NCBI GenBank assembly: GCA_020635565.1
Contig: JACJZN010000006.1
Coordinates: 496,001-560,000 of the forward strand
Length of the DNA stretch: 64,000 nucleotides
Direction of reading: 5' to 3'
DNA from: Flavobacteriales bacterium
GTDB taxonomy: Bacteria; Bacteroidota; Bacteroidia; Flavobacteriales_D; Parvicellaceae
Of this stretch, positions 9,601-18,287 are shown piece by piece. Position 1 is the stretch's first letter. Every line of letters begins with the position of its first letter. The translations under genes and the position numbers were made by a program. Under the pieces are notes generated by a model, which ran no database searches, was not told the DNA's origin, and worked only from the letters and a program-made list of their open reading frames with translations.

Positions 9601-10699
9601 TAATAGTGATTACAGAGAATGGGTTCGCTCCCCCTGGAACCGTAAAACAAATTGTTGCAGTTGCTGTACCTCCAATCCAAGAAGTCTGAGTAAATGTTCC
9701 TCCTGGAAATACATTTTGAAGTGTTGAGGTCAAATAGATTGAATCTGAAGCCGCATCTGTAAAGACCACATCAAAACAGATGTTGTCACCTTCACATAAT
9801 TGTACATCATTTGGCCCAGTTGAAAATCCAGTCCCCGAAACGTTTGACACACCAGCAACTGGTGGAACAGGGTTATTATTACCGGCACAGCTAATCACCT
9901 CAAACTGGAAATCCTGAATTACACTACCAACTAAGTTTCCATTTGCATCATACTCTTCAATTAATACGGCAACAATGTAGTTCCCTATGGTAGTTGGAGT
10001 AAATGTAATCTCTCCCGTAATCGGATCAACTGAAATCCCAGGAATTGGCGAAGCACCAGTATAACCTGTTAAATAGGTAATTGAACCTGTCGAAGAGGTC
10101 ATCGCTGGAATCAACGAATAAGACAAAGTATTACCATCTGGCTCATAAACCCCCATACTATAATTCACAGGCTGATTGACACAGTTATAAGGAATAGGCT
10201 GACCTGTAATTACAGGTGAATTATTACAAGGAGCAGTAGTACTATTCAATACTGATTCCCAATAATAATTCGCTGACGAACTTGAGGCGTTAGTACTCGT
10301 ATTTCTACAACAAGAACTGTAAGAAAAAACCCATGAATCACAATTCCCTGGTAATGTAACTACTCCTTGCCACTGGTGCATATAAACTCCTGGCATCGTA
10401 CCTCCACTACATTCTGACTGAGGCAACTGGCTCGAGCATAATTGAGATACTTCTTGTTGAAAAATGGTATTCGTCAAACTGACAGTTGTCAAAGATGTAT
10501 AACCACAATCATTAGCAATTGAAACCGATTGATTAGACCCAGATTCGAAGGCAGTACCACAATCCTCAAACAATGTGAGTGTCAACAGATATTGGTTATT
10601 ACCTAAACATTCATAAGTAATATTTCCACCCGGAACGTGTGAGGCATAAGTACTGACTATGAAACTAAAAAAAGTTAGAATGGATAGTATTTTTTTCAT
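6611..10699 (-). CDS. Large secreted protein, PKD repeats, T9SS type B C-terminal domain
   Basis: This 1362-aa protein has a signal peptide (about residues 1-19) and a very Thr/Ser/Asn/Pro-rich body. Repeated segments look like PKD/Ig-like domains, for example CQWYFGDGGTSGNCGDQTHTY and FDWSFGDNGILGSSTHQNPEF. The last 90 residues form the gliding-motility-associated C-terminal domain: VPSGFTPNGDGVNDEF, FDRWGNKIFE, WDG and GVYVWKI. This domain directs export through the type IX secretion system and attachment at the cell surface. A module near residues 570-790 with many cysteines differs from the PKD repeats. It is likely an adhesin or surface protein; the ligand is unknown. A dedicated terminator follows the gene. 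Confidence 0.85.
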   Translation of the reverse strand: MKKILSILTFFSFIVSTYASHVPGGNITYECLGNNQYLLTLTLFEDCGTAFESGSNQSVSIANDCGYTSLTTVSLTNTIFQQEVSQLCSSQLPQSECSGGTMPGVYMHQWQGVVTLPGNCDSWVFSYSSCCRNTSTNASSSSANYYWESVLNSTTAPCNNSPVITGQPIPYNCVNQPVNYSMGVYEPDGNTLSYSLIPAMTSSTGSITYLTGYTGASPIPGISVDPITGEITFTPTTIGNYIVAVLIEEYDANGNLVGSVIQDFQFEVISCAGNNNPVPPVAGVSNVSGTGFSTGPNDVQLCEGDNICFDVVFTDAASDSIYLTSTLQNVFPGGTFTQTSWIGGTATATICFTVPGGANPFSVITINASDNACPVVGVSSMSVGVTVVSSTTAGADETICLGSPVQLQASGGSNFQWSLVSGDPITPANFSCTNCPDPIANPSVTSVYEVTSNLSGGCTNTDQITVNVVPDFTYSLTQSSTTSCLNSDIDLAVIPNIAGNYSYTWSPATFLSSTTSATPTLTPTTPGNYTYAVEIVSQDGCVKNDTIDITVASAYAPDVTVTTNLTNIMCGDTIFFNTDLGGGVPASCGPSATTACSAPSSTIDVGTATGANTTTTFPAPFGHWYRNARHQFLFTAAELQAAGFVGGKITEIAWQVTAINGQTTYPGYKVYMGCTGTSSLTTWETGLTQVMNSQNVTISTGWNTLALTTAYEWDGISNLVVEVCYDLVSSVSYTQNSITPWTTTTFTSSLYYRSDSQVACGTTSAPSTSTNRPVTRFTTCPTIPDPNNYTFEWTSTVGGTQITTPSSQNPYALPMETQDIQLVVTDLNGGCTDTVVTHIDVLCDTCQAPIPTLTNITCFGGADGEILAAPFGINGPPFDLELLNPTTLAVLESAPGVMTTYNFTGLTAGSYMVRSYDTTGCWADTIVTLTQPPIMALSTSQDTIVCIGGTATMSASATGGNSSSYSYIWSGLAGTTSVQNASPSAVTTYDVYALDPFGCSSDTLGITVNMYPPILTTPSAPDTVCPGFGGTVGVTPNGGFGAFFSYLWTDSDGNTVGMQNMIPVTPNESPETYYVTVTDGCETPAKVDSVTVYWYGVPQPLISADVTEGCYPVEVNFTNNTDPSMLSTCQWYFGDGGTSGNCGDQTHTYNSVGVYNVTLIVTSPDGCVGDTTYMAMIEAFDYPVADFGIYPNPITILEPTTTMYDSSSSDVTSFDWSFGDNGILGSSTHQNPEFTFPDDSATNFTVQLIVTNANGCTDTADNIVVMNGVYSFYVPSGFTPNGDGVNDEFFPKGEGLNPLEYEMFIFDRWGNKIFETTQTNATWDGKINGEPAPSGVYVWKIYTTDIYKDEKHENLGHVTLIR

Positions 10700-10730
10700 C
10701 CTTGGAGGTTAGAGTTTATATTTTGTTCTG

Positions 10731-10738
10731 CAAATTTA
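10731..10738 (-). promoter_or_regulatory. Putative -7 box for the 1362-aa cargo gene
   Basis: On the minus strand the sequence reads TAAATTTG, an exact match to the Bacteroidota TAnnTTTG -7 element. It lies about 31 bp before the start codon at 10699. A TTTG lies 15 bp further upstream, which is shorter than the usual spacing to a -33 box. Confidence 0.4.
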
Positions 10739-10862
10739 ACACACACTTAACTGCAAAGAGTACAATTAGTGATATTTCTTCAACAAAACAACCTTAATTA
10801 TTGTAATCTTTACATCTTTGACGGATGATCATATTTAAGGTTGCCTTTTTATTTAAGAAAAT

Positions 10863-12338
10863 ATGAAATTTTTAGTTAGTCTAGATCAGGGAACGACAAG
10901 CTCTCGTAGTATATTGTTCAACAATAAGGGCGAAGAGATTTTTGTAGCCCAGAAAGAATTCAAGCAAATCTTCCCTAAATCTGGATGGGTGGAACATGAC
11001 CCTCAAGAGATTCTGGATACGCAGATCTCAACCCTTCAAGAAGTAGTTGCGCACTCATTAAAACTTGGCGGTGAGATTTTAGGATTGGGGATTACCAATC
11101 AACGAGAAACTTTAGTTGCCTGGCAAAAATCTACAGGAAGACCGATCTACAATGCTATCGTATGGCAAGACACAAGGACATCTTCATACTGTCAGAAAAT
11201 AAAAAATGAGCTCGGGGATTTTATCAAAGAACGCACAGGACTTATTGTAGACTCCTATTTTTCTGGAAGTAAAGCAAAATGGATACTGGATCATGTGGAA
11301 GAGGCTTCTAAACTTGCAGAACAAAATGATCTGGCATTTGGGACAATTGATTCGTGGTTGATCTGGAACCTTACTGAAGGTAAAACACATGCTACTGATA
11401 TCAGTAACGCATCACGGACATTGTTATTCGACATACATAACCTTAGCTGGAGTGAAGAATTACTTAAGATATTTGCAATACCTTCAAATTCTCTTCCTGA
11501 AGTAAAAAACTCTGCGGATGACTTTGGCTTAGCCACAATAAATCAAATCAATCTTCCAATATTGAGTGCTATTGGAGATCAACAATCAGCACTCTTTGGT
11601 CAATGTTGTTTTAATCCTGGCCAAGCAAAAAACACCTATGGAACAGGTTGTTTTATGTTGATGAATACAGGGAACAATCCTATCAATAGTGAGAATGGGC
11701 TGCTTACAACAATTGGTTGGAAGATCAATGACTCAGTAATGTATGCCCTAGAAGGAAGTGTTTTTGTGGCAGGCGCAGCCATTCAGTGGCTACGAGACGG
11801 AATTAGTATTCTAACAAATGCTGCTGAATCCGAAAAATTAGCTTTGCAAGCAGGAGATACGACAGATCTTGTTGTAATCCCTGCCTTCGCAGGACTGGGG
11901 GCTCCCTACTGGGACATGTTTGCCCGAGGAGCAATTTTGGGAATTACAAGAGACACTGGAAGGGCGGAAATCACTAAAGCAACCCTGGAATCTTTAGCTT
12001 TCCAAGTTAGAGATGTTTTGGAAGCCATGACTGAAGATTCTGGAATTGACCTAGCAACGCTGAATGTTGATGGCGGTGCATGTGCTAACAATTATCTGAT
12101 GCAGTTCCAAGCAGATATTCTTCAAAAACCGATTGACCGCCCAGTCTGTAAGGAATCTACGGCCTTAGGGGCTGCTTTTCTTGCTGGAATTCAAGCAGGA
12201 CTATGGAAGCAGGAGGACCTGATTGAGATCAGAAAATCTGAGCGTATATTCAAGCCAGAAATTGACAAAGAAGAAATTAAACCAAGGATTGAGAAATGGC
12301 TGAAAGCTGTTGAACGTATTAAAAATTGGGTCGATTAA
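10863..12338 (+). CDS. glpK: Glycerol kinase
   Basis: This 491-aa FGGY-family kinase phosphorylates glycerol to glycerol 3-phosphate with ATP in the cytoplasm. The N-terminal phosphate-binding motif is LDQGTTSSRS (residues 7-16). Other family markers are GLGITNQRETLVAW, WQDTRT, GDQQSALFGQ, NTYGTGCFMLMNTG and the C-terminal DGGACANNYLMQFQAD. Length equals the family norm (about 490-500). No glycerol facilitator or glycerol-3-phosphate dehydrogenase is next to it. It is followed 1 bp later by a cysteine desulfurase gene, so the two are probably cotranscribed without an obvious metabolic link. Confidence 0.95.
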   Translation: MKFLVSLDQGTTSSRSILFNNKGEEIFVAQKEFKQIFPKSGWVEHDPQEILDTQISTLQEVVAHSLKLGGEILGLGITNQRETLVAWQKSTGRPIYNAIVWQDTRTSSYCQKIKNELGDFIKERTGLIVDSYFSGSKAKWILDHVEEASKLAEQNDLAFGTIDSWLIWNLTEGKTHATDISNASRTLLFDIHNLSWSEELLKIFAIPSNSLPEVKNSADDFGLATINQINLPILSAIGDQQSALFGQCCFNPGQAKNTYGTGCFMLMNTGNNPINSENGLLTTIGWKINDSVMYALEGSVFVAGAAIQWLRDGISILTNAAESEKLALQAGDTTDLVVIPAFAGLGAPYWDMFARGAILGITRDTGRAEITKATLESLAFQVRDVLEAMTEDSGIDLATLNVDGGACANNYLMQFQADILQKPIDRPVCKESTALGAAFLAGIQAGLWKQEDLIEIRKSERIFKPEIDKEEIKPRIEKWLKAVERIKNWVD

Positions 12339-12339
12339 T

Positions 12340-13470
12340 ATGAAGGTATATTTTGATAACGCTGCCACAACGCCTCTTTCAGAAGATGTTTGGAAGGCAA
12401 TGGAACCGTTTTATCTAGAACATTTTGGTAATCCTTCCTCTACGCATTCTTTTGGAAGAAAAACTAAAAACGCGATTGAATCTGCACGTAGAGAAATAGC
12501 TAGTGCTATGAATGTTCTTCCAGGTCAAATCATATTTACAGGAAGTGGAACCGAAGGGAACAACACCATATTATCCAGTGCTGTACAAAAAGGTGTTAAT
12601 CATATTATTACTAGCCCTATAGAACACCATGCTGTCCTTCATACCTTGGATTTCCTCTCCATTAAGGAGGGGATAAAAATTTCAAAAGTTGAACTTGATG
12701 AGGATGGAAATGTCAATCTGAGCAGTCTTGAACAACTACTAAAAACGAATTCTGAAGATAAGAAGTTAGTTTCCTTAATGCATGTTAATAATGAAATTGG
12801 TAATATTTTACCGATTTCAGAAGTGGTAGAACTCTGTCACAAGTTTAACACATTATTTCACAGTGACACTGTTCAATCCATAGGCACTCTGCCTCTAGAT
12901 TTGAAATCAACTCCAATAGATTTTGCTACCTGCTCGGCTCATAAGTTTCATGGACCTAAAGGTGTTGGTTTTATGTATGTAAAAGATTCTTCTCTACTTG
13001 AATCGTTCATTCACGGAGGAAGTCAAGAGCGAGGCCACAGAGCTGGCACAGAAAACGTTGCAGGAATTATAGGCATGAGCAGAGCTTTAAAAAGTGCAAC
13101 TGAAAACTTAAATAAAAACTACGATCACTTAACTCTGATCCGAAATTACTTTATTGAAAAGATCAGCCAGATTGATTCAAACATTAAAGTGATTGGTAAT
13201 CAACCCCCAAAAGTTTCACCAAAGATCCTAAACCTATGCATACCTAGTGCTCTAGTCGATGACATGCTATTATTCAACCTCGACTTAAGGGGGATAGCCG
13301 CATCAGGAGGGAGCGCTTGTTCTTCCGGTAGTAACCAGGGATCGCATGTAATTAATGAAATTAAAAATCTTAGAAACTGTTTAGCTATTCGTTTTTCCTT
13401 TAGCAAGTACAACACTATTGAAGAGGTTGACTATGTTATTGCTCAGATCAAAGAAATTCTAAAAAAGTAG
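12340..13470 (+). CDS. Cysteine desulfurase (NifS/IscS-like)
   Basis: This 376-aa class V aminotransferase-fold enzyme takes sulfur from cysteine, giving alanine and an enzyme persulfide for Fe-S clusters or tRNA thiolation. The start is MKVYFDNAATTPL. The PLP lysine lies in SAHKFHGPKG, and the sulfur-accepting cysteine is in the loop GGSACSSGS near residue 325. HVNNEIG is also typical. I chose ATG 12340 because it directly precedes the conserved VYFDNAATTP motif and sits 1 bp after the glpK stop; an in-frame upstream start would overlap glpK. The GSACSSGS loop fits an IscS/NifS-type enzyme rather than SufS. Confidence 0.9.
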   Translation: MKVYFDNAATTPLSEDVWKAMEPFYLEHFGNPSSTHSFGRKTKNAIESARREIASAMNVLPGQIIFTGSGTEGNNTILSSAVQKGVNHIITSPIEHHAVLHTLDFLSIKEGIKISKVELDEDGNVNLSSLEQLLKTNSEDKKLVSLMHVNNEIGNILPISEVVELCHKFNTLFHSDTVQSIGTLPLDLKSTPIDFATCSAHKFHGPKGVGFMYVKDSSLLESFIHGGSQERGHRAGTENVAGIIGMSRALKSATENLNKNYDHLTLIRNYFIEKISQIDSNIKVIGNQPPKVSPKILNLCIPSALVDDMLLFNLDLRGIAASGGSACSSGSNQGSHVINEIKNLRNCLAIRFSFSKYNTIEEVDYVIAQIKEILKK

Positions 13471-14592
13471 TTAATCCTCTAATTCATTAAGACATTCAGC
13501 AATTCTTAATTCTACGAATTGAGCATAGTCAACAACATTTAGGTAAGCATTTTTGATCTTCAAATAGTTTGAGAGTGCTTTTTCAAAATCACCAGACAAG
13601 AAAGCCTCATTTGCCTTTTCTAATGTGATATCAGCATTAAATTTACGCATTCTTTCATCCGTTTCTGCTTCCATTAGCTCTTCTAACTTATTAATATAAG
13701 TTGCTATCTCGATATGATCAGGTTTTTGCTTTTGCAACCAATAAAATTGATAATAAGCCTTCTGGTATTTACCTGTTTTGAAATCCTCTTTAGCATTTGT
13801 CAGATTCTTCGCAAAATCTTCCACGTGTTTTATCTCTTGCGCAATGCAGAAGTCGATTTGTTCCAAACGATATTCACATTCACCACATAAAGGATTAATC
13901 AACAATGCTTTTTCAAATAACGTTTTAGCAAGATTAAATTCACCATTCTGATAAGCCTGTTCTCCCTCTTGAACATGAGATTTCAAGAGTTCAATTTCAT
14001 CCTTATGAATTGAATATAAAGTTTCAGATTTTAAAATAGCCGAACTATCCTGATGAAAAGCTCTTGCAAACTCTCTGTATTTAAAGTACGCTTCTATCTC
14101 AAAACCACCATTCTCCAGCTGCTCAATATCCTTCTGCATCTTATGGTATGTCATCTGGTTCTGTTTAGCGTTATAAATCAACAGTTGTTTTTTTATCGAT
14201 TCTGAAGTTTCAATGATCTGATCGATCCTGCCATGAGGATAATCGTATACAGGCTCCAAGCCATTTGCGTCATCAAAAAACTTTAGAGCTTCAATGTACG
14301 CGCCCATTTTCAATAGACTATCTGCCTTTTTTAGAAGATCAACAAATTCTTCATTCAAAGATTCATATGCAATTGTAGAATCCAATTGAATAACTTTACT
14401 TTTGATCTCTTCATCCGTTGGCGCTTCACCCTTCTGTTTGATCGCCAGCAAATAATAATATCTCGCTTGATCTGAATTTCCTTCCTCCAAAAGCAAGTTT
14501 CCCTTATTTATTAGATAAGCTCTTGGACTTTCCTGTGCAAAAATCACACAATGCAAGAAAATCATGTATGTTACTACAATTAATCTATTCAC
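13471..14592 (-). CDS. Exported TPR-like protein
   Basis: This 373-aa protein has a signal peptide (about residues 1-19, ending IFAQ). Repeated helical segments look like tetratricopeptide repeats, for example LLLEEGNSDQARYYYLLAIK, SLLKMGAYIEALKFFDDANG and EQAYQNGEFNLAKTLFEKAL. TPRs mediate protein-protein contacts, so a periplasmic scaffold is plausible. The start is GTG, overlapping the TGA stop of the upstream recQ gene by 4 bp (GTGA), so the two are translationally coupled. No enzymatic motif is seen and the specific role is unknown. Confidence 0.7.
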   Translation of the reverse strand: MNRLIVVTYMIFLHCVIFAQESPRAYLINKGNLLLEEGNSDQARYYYLLAIKQKGEAPTDEEIKSKVIQLDSTIAYESLNEEFVDLLKKADSLLKMGAYIEALKFFDDANGLEPVYDYPHGRIDQIIETSESIKKQLLIYNAKQNQMTYHKMQKDIEQLENGGFEIEAYFKYREFARAFHQDSSAILKSETLYSIHKDEIELLKSHVQEGEQAYQNGEFNLAKTLFEKALLINPLCGECEYRLEQIDFCIAQEIKHVEDFAKNLTNAKEDFKTGKYQKAYYQFYWLQKQKPDHIEIATYINKLEELMEAETDERMRKFNADITLEKANEAFLSGDFEKALSNYLKIKNAYLNVVDYAQFVELRIAECLNELED

Positions 14593-16514
14593 TTCTCCGT
14601 CAGTTCCAAATTCAAATTATCATTAACGAAAATAATGCCATTATCCACCATCCACTGTATTGCAAATTTAACAGCGGTTTTTGACTCTTCAGTTTCACCA
14701 AAACTGATCAACTGCTGTAAAGAATACTGTTGATCTCCTGACATTATTAATAGAATTTCTTTCACGACTTTATCGTTCTCTTTCGAACGAATTACTCTAC
14801 TTTCTTTTTGACTTTTACAGTAATCACACACTCCACAATTTTCTGAATTAAACTCACCAAAATAATGTAATAAGAGCCTAGATCTACATGTGTGGTCATC
14901 AAAAGCATAATTAACCATTGCCTTAGCATTCCCTTCAACTACACCTTTAAGATCTTTGTAAAACTCGACTGGCAATCTCAAATACTTCACATCAATTCTG
15001 GGTTGCAACATCGTAAGATATTGACCTTCTTTCATTTCCCTATAATCCAAAACTTCAGTAGAATTTAAATATCGTAGAACCTTAACAACTTCAGACATCT
15101 TCAATCCAGCTCTTTTTGCTATCAAATCTTCTCGAATGGAATTGTAACCATCAAACAAACCTCCGTAGCTTCGTAACAATACCTGAAAAACTCGATCAAC
15201 TTCAGGGTTTCTTACCTGAAGCTGATAAACATCAGATGGAGATGATAAAATATGAACTTCGGATTTTCCAGACAACCCTTCAGACAACTGCCAATAACCA
15301 GCGCGCTCTATAAATTTAGCAGAATGATATATTTCATTATAACTAAATGATGAACTACTGACCAATGTTTCCCAATTCAGATGATAAGATTCCATGAGAC
15401 CGGCTCCCAGGGCCAAACGAAAATGATTCATGACCAAAGCATAAACCCTTCGAATTACATCCATATCCGGGAACTTTTTTGCGACCTTATCTAGTAAATT
15501 TACCTCATCTGATTTATTAACTAGCAGTACAGCAAAGGCTTTCTTTTCATCTCTTCCTGCCCTACCCGCTTCTTGGAAATATGCTTCAATTGATTCTGGA
15601 AGATCGAGATTCACAACAAAGCGCACATCTGGTTTGTCAATCCCCATTCCAAAGGCATTAGTACATACAATTACCTGAATTTTATTCGATTGCCATTCTT
15701 TTTGCTTTCTTTCTCTTTCTACATGAGATAGTCCAGCGTGATAATGATCAGCAGATATACCATGTTTTCTCAGGACTTCAGAATACTCAACCGTCTGTCG
15801 TCTACTTCTCAAATAGACGATGCCAGCCCCCCCCTGCTTTTGGATAATAGACAAAAGTGTAGGGACCTTATCTTCTGTATCTTTTACAAAATACCTCAGG
15901 TTAGGGCGAAAAAAGCTTTTTCTAATTACGAATTTCTCCTCAAACAATAACTTATCCTGAATATCATCTACAACTCTTAAAGTTGCTGTTGCAGTTAGAG
16001 CAAGCACAGTCTTCCCTGGTAGCAATTGTCTCAATTTTCCAATCTCGAGATAAGAAGGTCTAAAATCATATCCCCATTGACTGATGCAATGGGCTTCATC
16101 TACAGCAATGAAACTAATGTTCATTTTTTTTAAGCGCTCCTTAAAAAGATCTGTTTTCAACCTCTCCGGTGACAGATAAAGTAATTTATAGTCACCATAG
16201 ATACAATTATCAAGCGCATAATCTATCCGTTTTCTACTCATTCCAGAATGAATAGAAATCGCTTTCACACCTCTTTTTTTAAGGTTGAATACCTGATCGT
16301 TCATTAAAGCCACCAGCGGAGTAATCACAAGACAGATCCCTTCCATACAAAGCGCAGGAATCTGAAAGCATAAGGACTTACCTCCTCCCGTTGGCAGTAG
16401 TGCCAACGTATCTCTTCCCTGAAGAATCGAATCAATGATTTCCTCCTGCTTCTCTCTGAATGAATGGTATCCCCAAAATTCAGATAGGATATTTTTTGGC
16501 TGGTTAATTATCAA
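14589..16514 (-). CDS. recQ: ATP-dependent DNA helicase RecQ
   Basis: This 641-aa superfamily 2 3'-5' helicase works in recombination repair. Walker A is LLPTGGGKSLCFQIPAL (about residues 38-54) and the DEAH box is AVDEAHCISQWGYDFRPSY. Further motifs are TATAT, CTNAFGMGIDKPDVRFV and QEAGRAGRDEKKA. The RecQ-C zinc site is visible as CRSRLLLHYFGE...CGVCDYC, followed by a winged-helix region. There is no obvious HRDC domain, consistent with a short RecQ form. It is divergent from ilvE, and the 87-bp gap carries back-to-back -7 elements. Confidence 0.93.
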   Translation of the reverse strand: MIINQPKNILSEFWGYHSFREKQEEIIDSILQGRDTLALLPTGGGKSLCFQIPALCMEGICLVITPLVALMNDQVFNLKKRGVKAISIHSGMSRKRIDYALDNCIYGDYKLLYLSPERLKTDLFKERLKKMNISFIAVDEAHCISQWGYDFRPSYLEIGKLRQLLPGKTVLALTATATLRVVDDIQDKLLFEEKFVIRKSFFRPNLRYFVKDTEDKVPTLLSIIQKQGGAGIVYLRSRRQTVEYSEVLRKHGISADHYHAGLSHVERERKQKEWQSNKIQVIVCTNAFGMGIDKPDVRFVVNLDLPESIEAYFQEAGRAGRDEKKAFAVLLVNKSDEVNLLDKVAKKFPDMDVIRRVYALVMNHFRLALGAGLMESYHLNWETLVSSSSFSYNEIYHSAKFIERAGYWQLSEGLSGKSEVHILSSPSDVYQLQVRNPEVDRVFQVLLRSYGGLFDGYNSIREDLIAKRAGLKMSEVVKVLRYLNSTEVLDYREMKEGQYLTMLQPRIDVKYLRLPVEFYKDLKGVVEGNAKAMVNYAFDDHTCRSRLLLHYFGEFNSENCGVCDYCKSQKESRVIRSKENDKVVKEILLIMSGDQQYSLQQLISFGETEESKTAVKFAIQWMVDNGIIFVNDNLNLELTEK

Positions 16515-16519
16515 TGCTG

Positions 16520-16539
16520 CAAAATTAATATTAGTTTTG
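16520..16539. promoter_or_regulatory. Divergent -7 boxes for recQ and ilvE
   Basis: The minus strand carries TAATTTTG (16520-16527) and the plus strand carries TAGTTTTG (16532-16539). Both match TAnnTTTG. They form the two arms of an imperfect inverted repeat between the divergent recQ and ilvE genes. No convincing -33 boxes are seen. Confidence 0.4.
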
Positions 16540-16601
16540 CAATGCTTAAGGGGCGCTCTGCCCTACATATTTAAGCAAAAATAAGACACACACGCAGAAA
16601 G

Positions 16602-17669
16602 ATGAGCACTGAATTATTAAATATTTCAATTTCAAAAACAACCCACAGTAGAATTAACGAACTAGATTGGAATGATCTGCCGTTTGGTAGAGTCTTTTCC
16701 GATCACATGTTTGAGATGGATTATATAGACGGCAAATGGCAGAACCCAGTGATCAGACCATTTGGTGATCTGAGCATGTCTCCTGCTACTTCTATTCTTC
16801 ATTATGGACAAACATTTTTTGAAGGAATGAAAGCTACAAAATCTGAAAGTGGAGAAATTTTGATTTTCAGACCAGAGGAAAATGCTAAGAGATTTAACCT
16901 CTCCGCTGAGAGGATGTGTATGCCAGAGGTTCCTGTAGACATGTTTATTGATGCCTTGAGGACGTTACTTACAGTTGACAAGAACTGGATTCCTTCACAA
17001 GAAGGATACTCTTTATACATTCGTCCTTTTATGATCGCTATGGACCCTTATGTTGGTATCAGACCTTCGGATACCTATAAGTTTATCATTTTCACTTGTC
17101 CAGTAGGAGCTTATTATTCTGAACCGGTTAAAGTAAAAATTGAAACCTATTACAGTCGTGCCGTAGAGGGAGGAACTGGTTATGCCAAAGCTGGTGGAAA
17201 CTATGCCGGATCGCTATACCCTGCAATGAAGGGTCAACAGGAAGGATTCCGTCAGTTGATCTGGACCGATGCAAAAGAGCACAAATACATTGAAGAATCA
17301 GGAACAATGAACGTGCTATTTGTGATTGATGGTAAGATCATTACGCCTGCTTCAAGTCAGACAATTCTTGCAGGAATTACTCGTAGAAGTGTTGTGGATA
17401 TTGCAAAAGATTGGGGATATACCGTAGAAGAAAGGAAAGTAAGTGTTGAAGAAGTGGTAAGCGCCATTAAAGAAGGAAGACTTTCTGAAGCATTTGGGGC
17501 AGGAACTGCCGCTACAATTGCTCAGATCAGTGCTATTCATTATGATGGAACCACTTATGAATTACCTCCTGTGGAGGGAAGAGAATTCTCAAATAAAGTT
17601 TTGACATACCTAACCGATTACAAACACGGAAAAGTGGAAGACAAATTCGGTTGGATCATGAAAATCTAA
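16602..17669 (+). CDS. ilvE: Branched-chain amino acid aminotransferase
   Basis: This 355-aa class IV PLP enzyme moves amino groups between 2-oxoglutarate/glutamate and Leu, Ile or Val. The PLP lysine is in YAKAGGNYAGSLYP (about residue 197). FGAGTAATI and IEESGTMNVLFVI are further fold-type IV motifs. The length and the start (LDWNDLPFGRVFSDHMF) match the mammalian-like/type II BCAT group common in Bacteroidota. It is followed 7 bp later by an NlpC/P60 gene in the same direction. Confidence 0.93.
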   Translation: MSTELLNISISKTTHSRINELDWNDLPFGRVFSDHMFEMDYIDGKWQNPVIRPFGDLSMSPATSILHYGQTFFEGMKATKSESGEILIFRPEENAKRFNLSAERMCMPEVPVDMFIDALRTLLTVDKNWIPSQEGYSLYIRPFMIAMDPYVGIRPSDTYKFIIFTCPVGAYYSEPVKVKIETYYSRAVEGGTGYAKAGGNYAGSLYPAMKGQQEGFRQLIWTDAKEHKYIEESGTMNVLFVIDGKIITPASSQTILAGITRRSVVDIAKDWGYTVEERKVSVEEVVSAIKEGRLSEAFGAGTAATIAQISAIHYDGTTYELPPVEGREFSNKVLTYLTDYKHGKVEDKFGWIMKI

Positions 17670-17676
17670 TGTATTC

Positions 17677-18189
17677 GTGCGCCTCTTTTGGCTAATATCT
17701 TTTGCGCTTATATTAAGTGTAAACTTTGGCCAGAGTATTCCAGACAGTTCAATTCATGTCGAAAAAACAGATGTATTCTGTGAATCAGGGATGGACATCG
17801 ATTCATGCTCTTATCTTCCTCTATACAAGACGTTCTTCGAATGGCTTGGGGTACCGTATAAATATGCCGGAAATAATCGAAAAGGTATTGATTGCAGTGG
17901 CTTGATAAAGGTGCTTTATCGTGATGTCTACAATTTGGAATTGGACGGGAGCGCAAGTGCCATATTCTCTAGGTGCATTCAAATTCGAGAGGAAGATCTT
18001 CAAGAAGGCGATCTTGTATTTTTTAAAATCAACAAATCCCGCATCTCGCATGTAGGTCTTTATTTACAGGATGGTTATTTTGTACATGCTTCTGTTTCAA
18101 GAGGGGTGATGATCAATAATTTGTCTGAAAAATACTACAAGAAATACTTCTTTTCAGGCGGACGAATTCCTTTAAGTCTAAAAGACTGA
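17677..18189 (+). CDS. NlpC/P60 family cell-wall peptidase
   Basis: This 170-aa protein has an N-terminal signal peptide (residues 1-19) and a single NlpC/P60 domain. The catalytic Cys is in GIDCSGLIKVLY, the His in SRISHVGLYLQ, and the third polar residue in YFVHASVSRGV. Such enzymes cleave D-Glu-meso-DAP type peptide bonds in peptidoglycan. At 170 aa it is a minimal form without SH3 domains. The only in-frame start that keeps the whole signal peptide is GTG at 17677, 7 bp after ilvE. It is probably exported to the periplasm. Confidence 0.85.
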   Translation: MRLFWLISFALILSVNFGQSIPDSSIHVEKTDVFCESGMDIDSCSYLPLYKTFFEWLGVPYKYAGNNRKGIDCSGLIKVLYRDVYNLELDGSASAIFSRCIQIREEDLQEGDLVFFKINKSRISHVGLYLQDGYFVHASVSRGVMINNLSEKYYKKYFFSGGRIPLSLKD

Positions 18190-18252
18190 TTCATTGTTGA
18201 AAACTATTAACATTTACTCGATTCCCGCTTCACCTATAAAAGTCAGAAAATT

Positions 18253-18260
18253 TATATTTG
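18253..18260 (+). promoter_or_regulatory. Putative -7 box of dnaN
   Basis: TATATTTG, an exact TAnnTTTG match, lies 27 bp before the dnaN ATG at 18288. Because it overlaps the upstream TTG that would lengthen the reading frame, it supports ATG 18288 as the real start. Confidence 0.5.
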
Positions 18261-18287
18261 TTGGCTACTAAAAAACGAGAATCAGAG

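Noticed and set aside
7403..9727. Several 60-90 aa frames opposite or inside the large T9SS cargo gene
   Set aside because: Shadows of a repetitive Thr/Ser-rich coding sequence with typical codon pattern only in the long frame.
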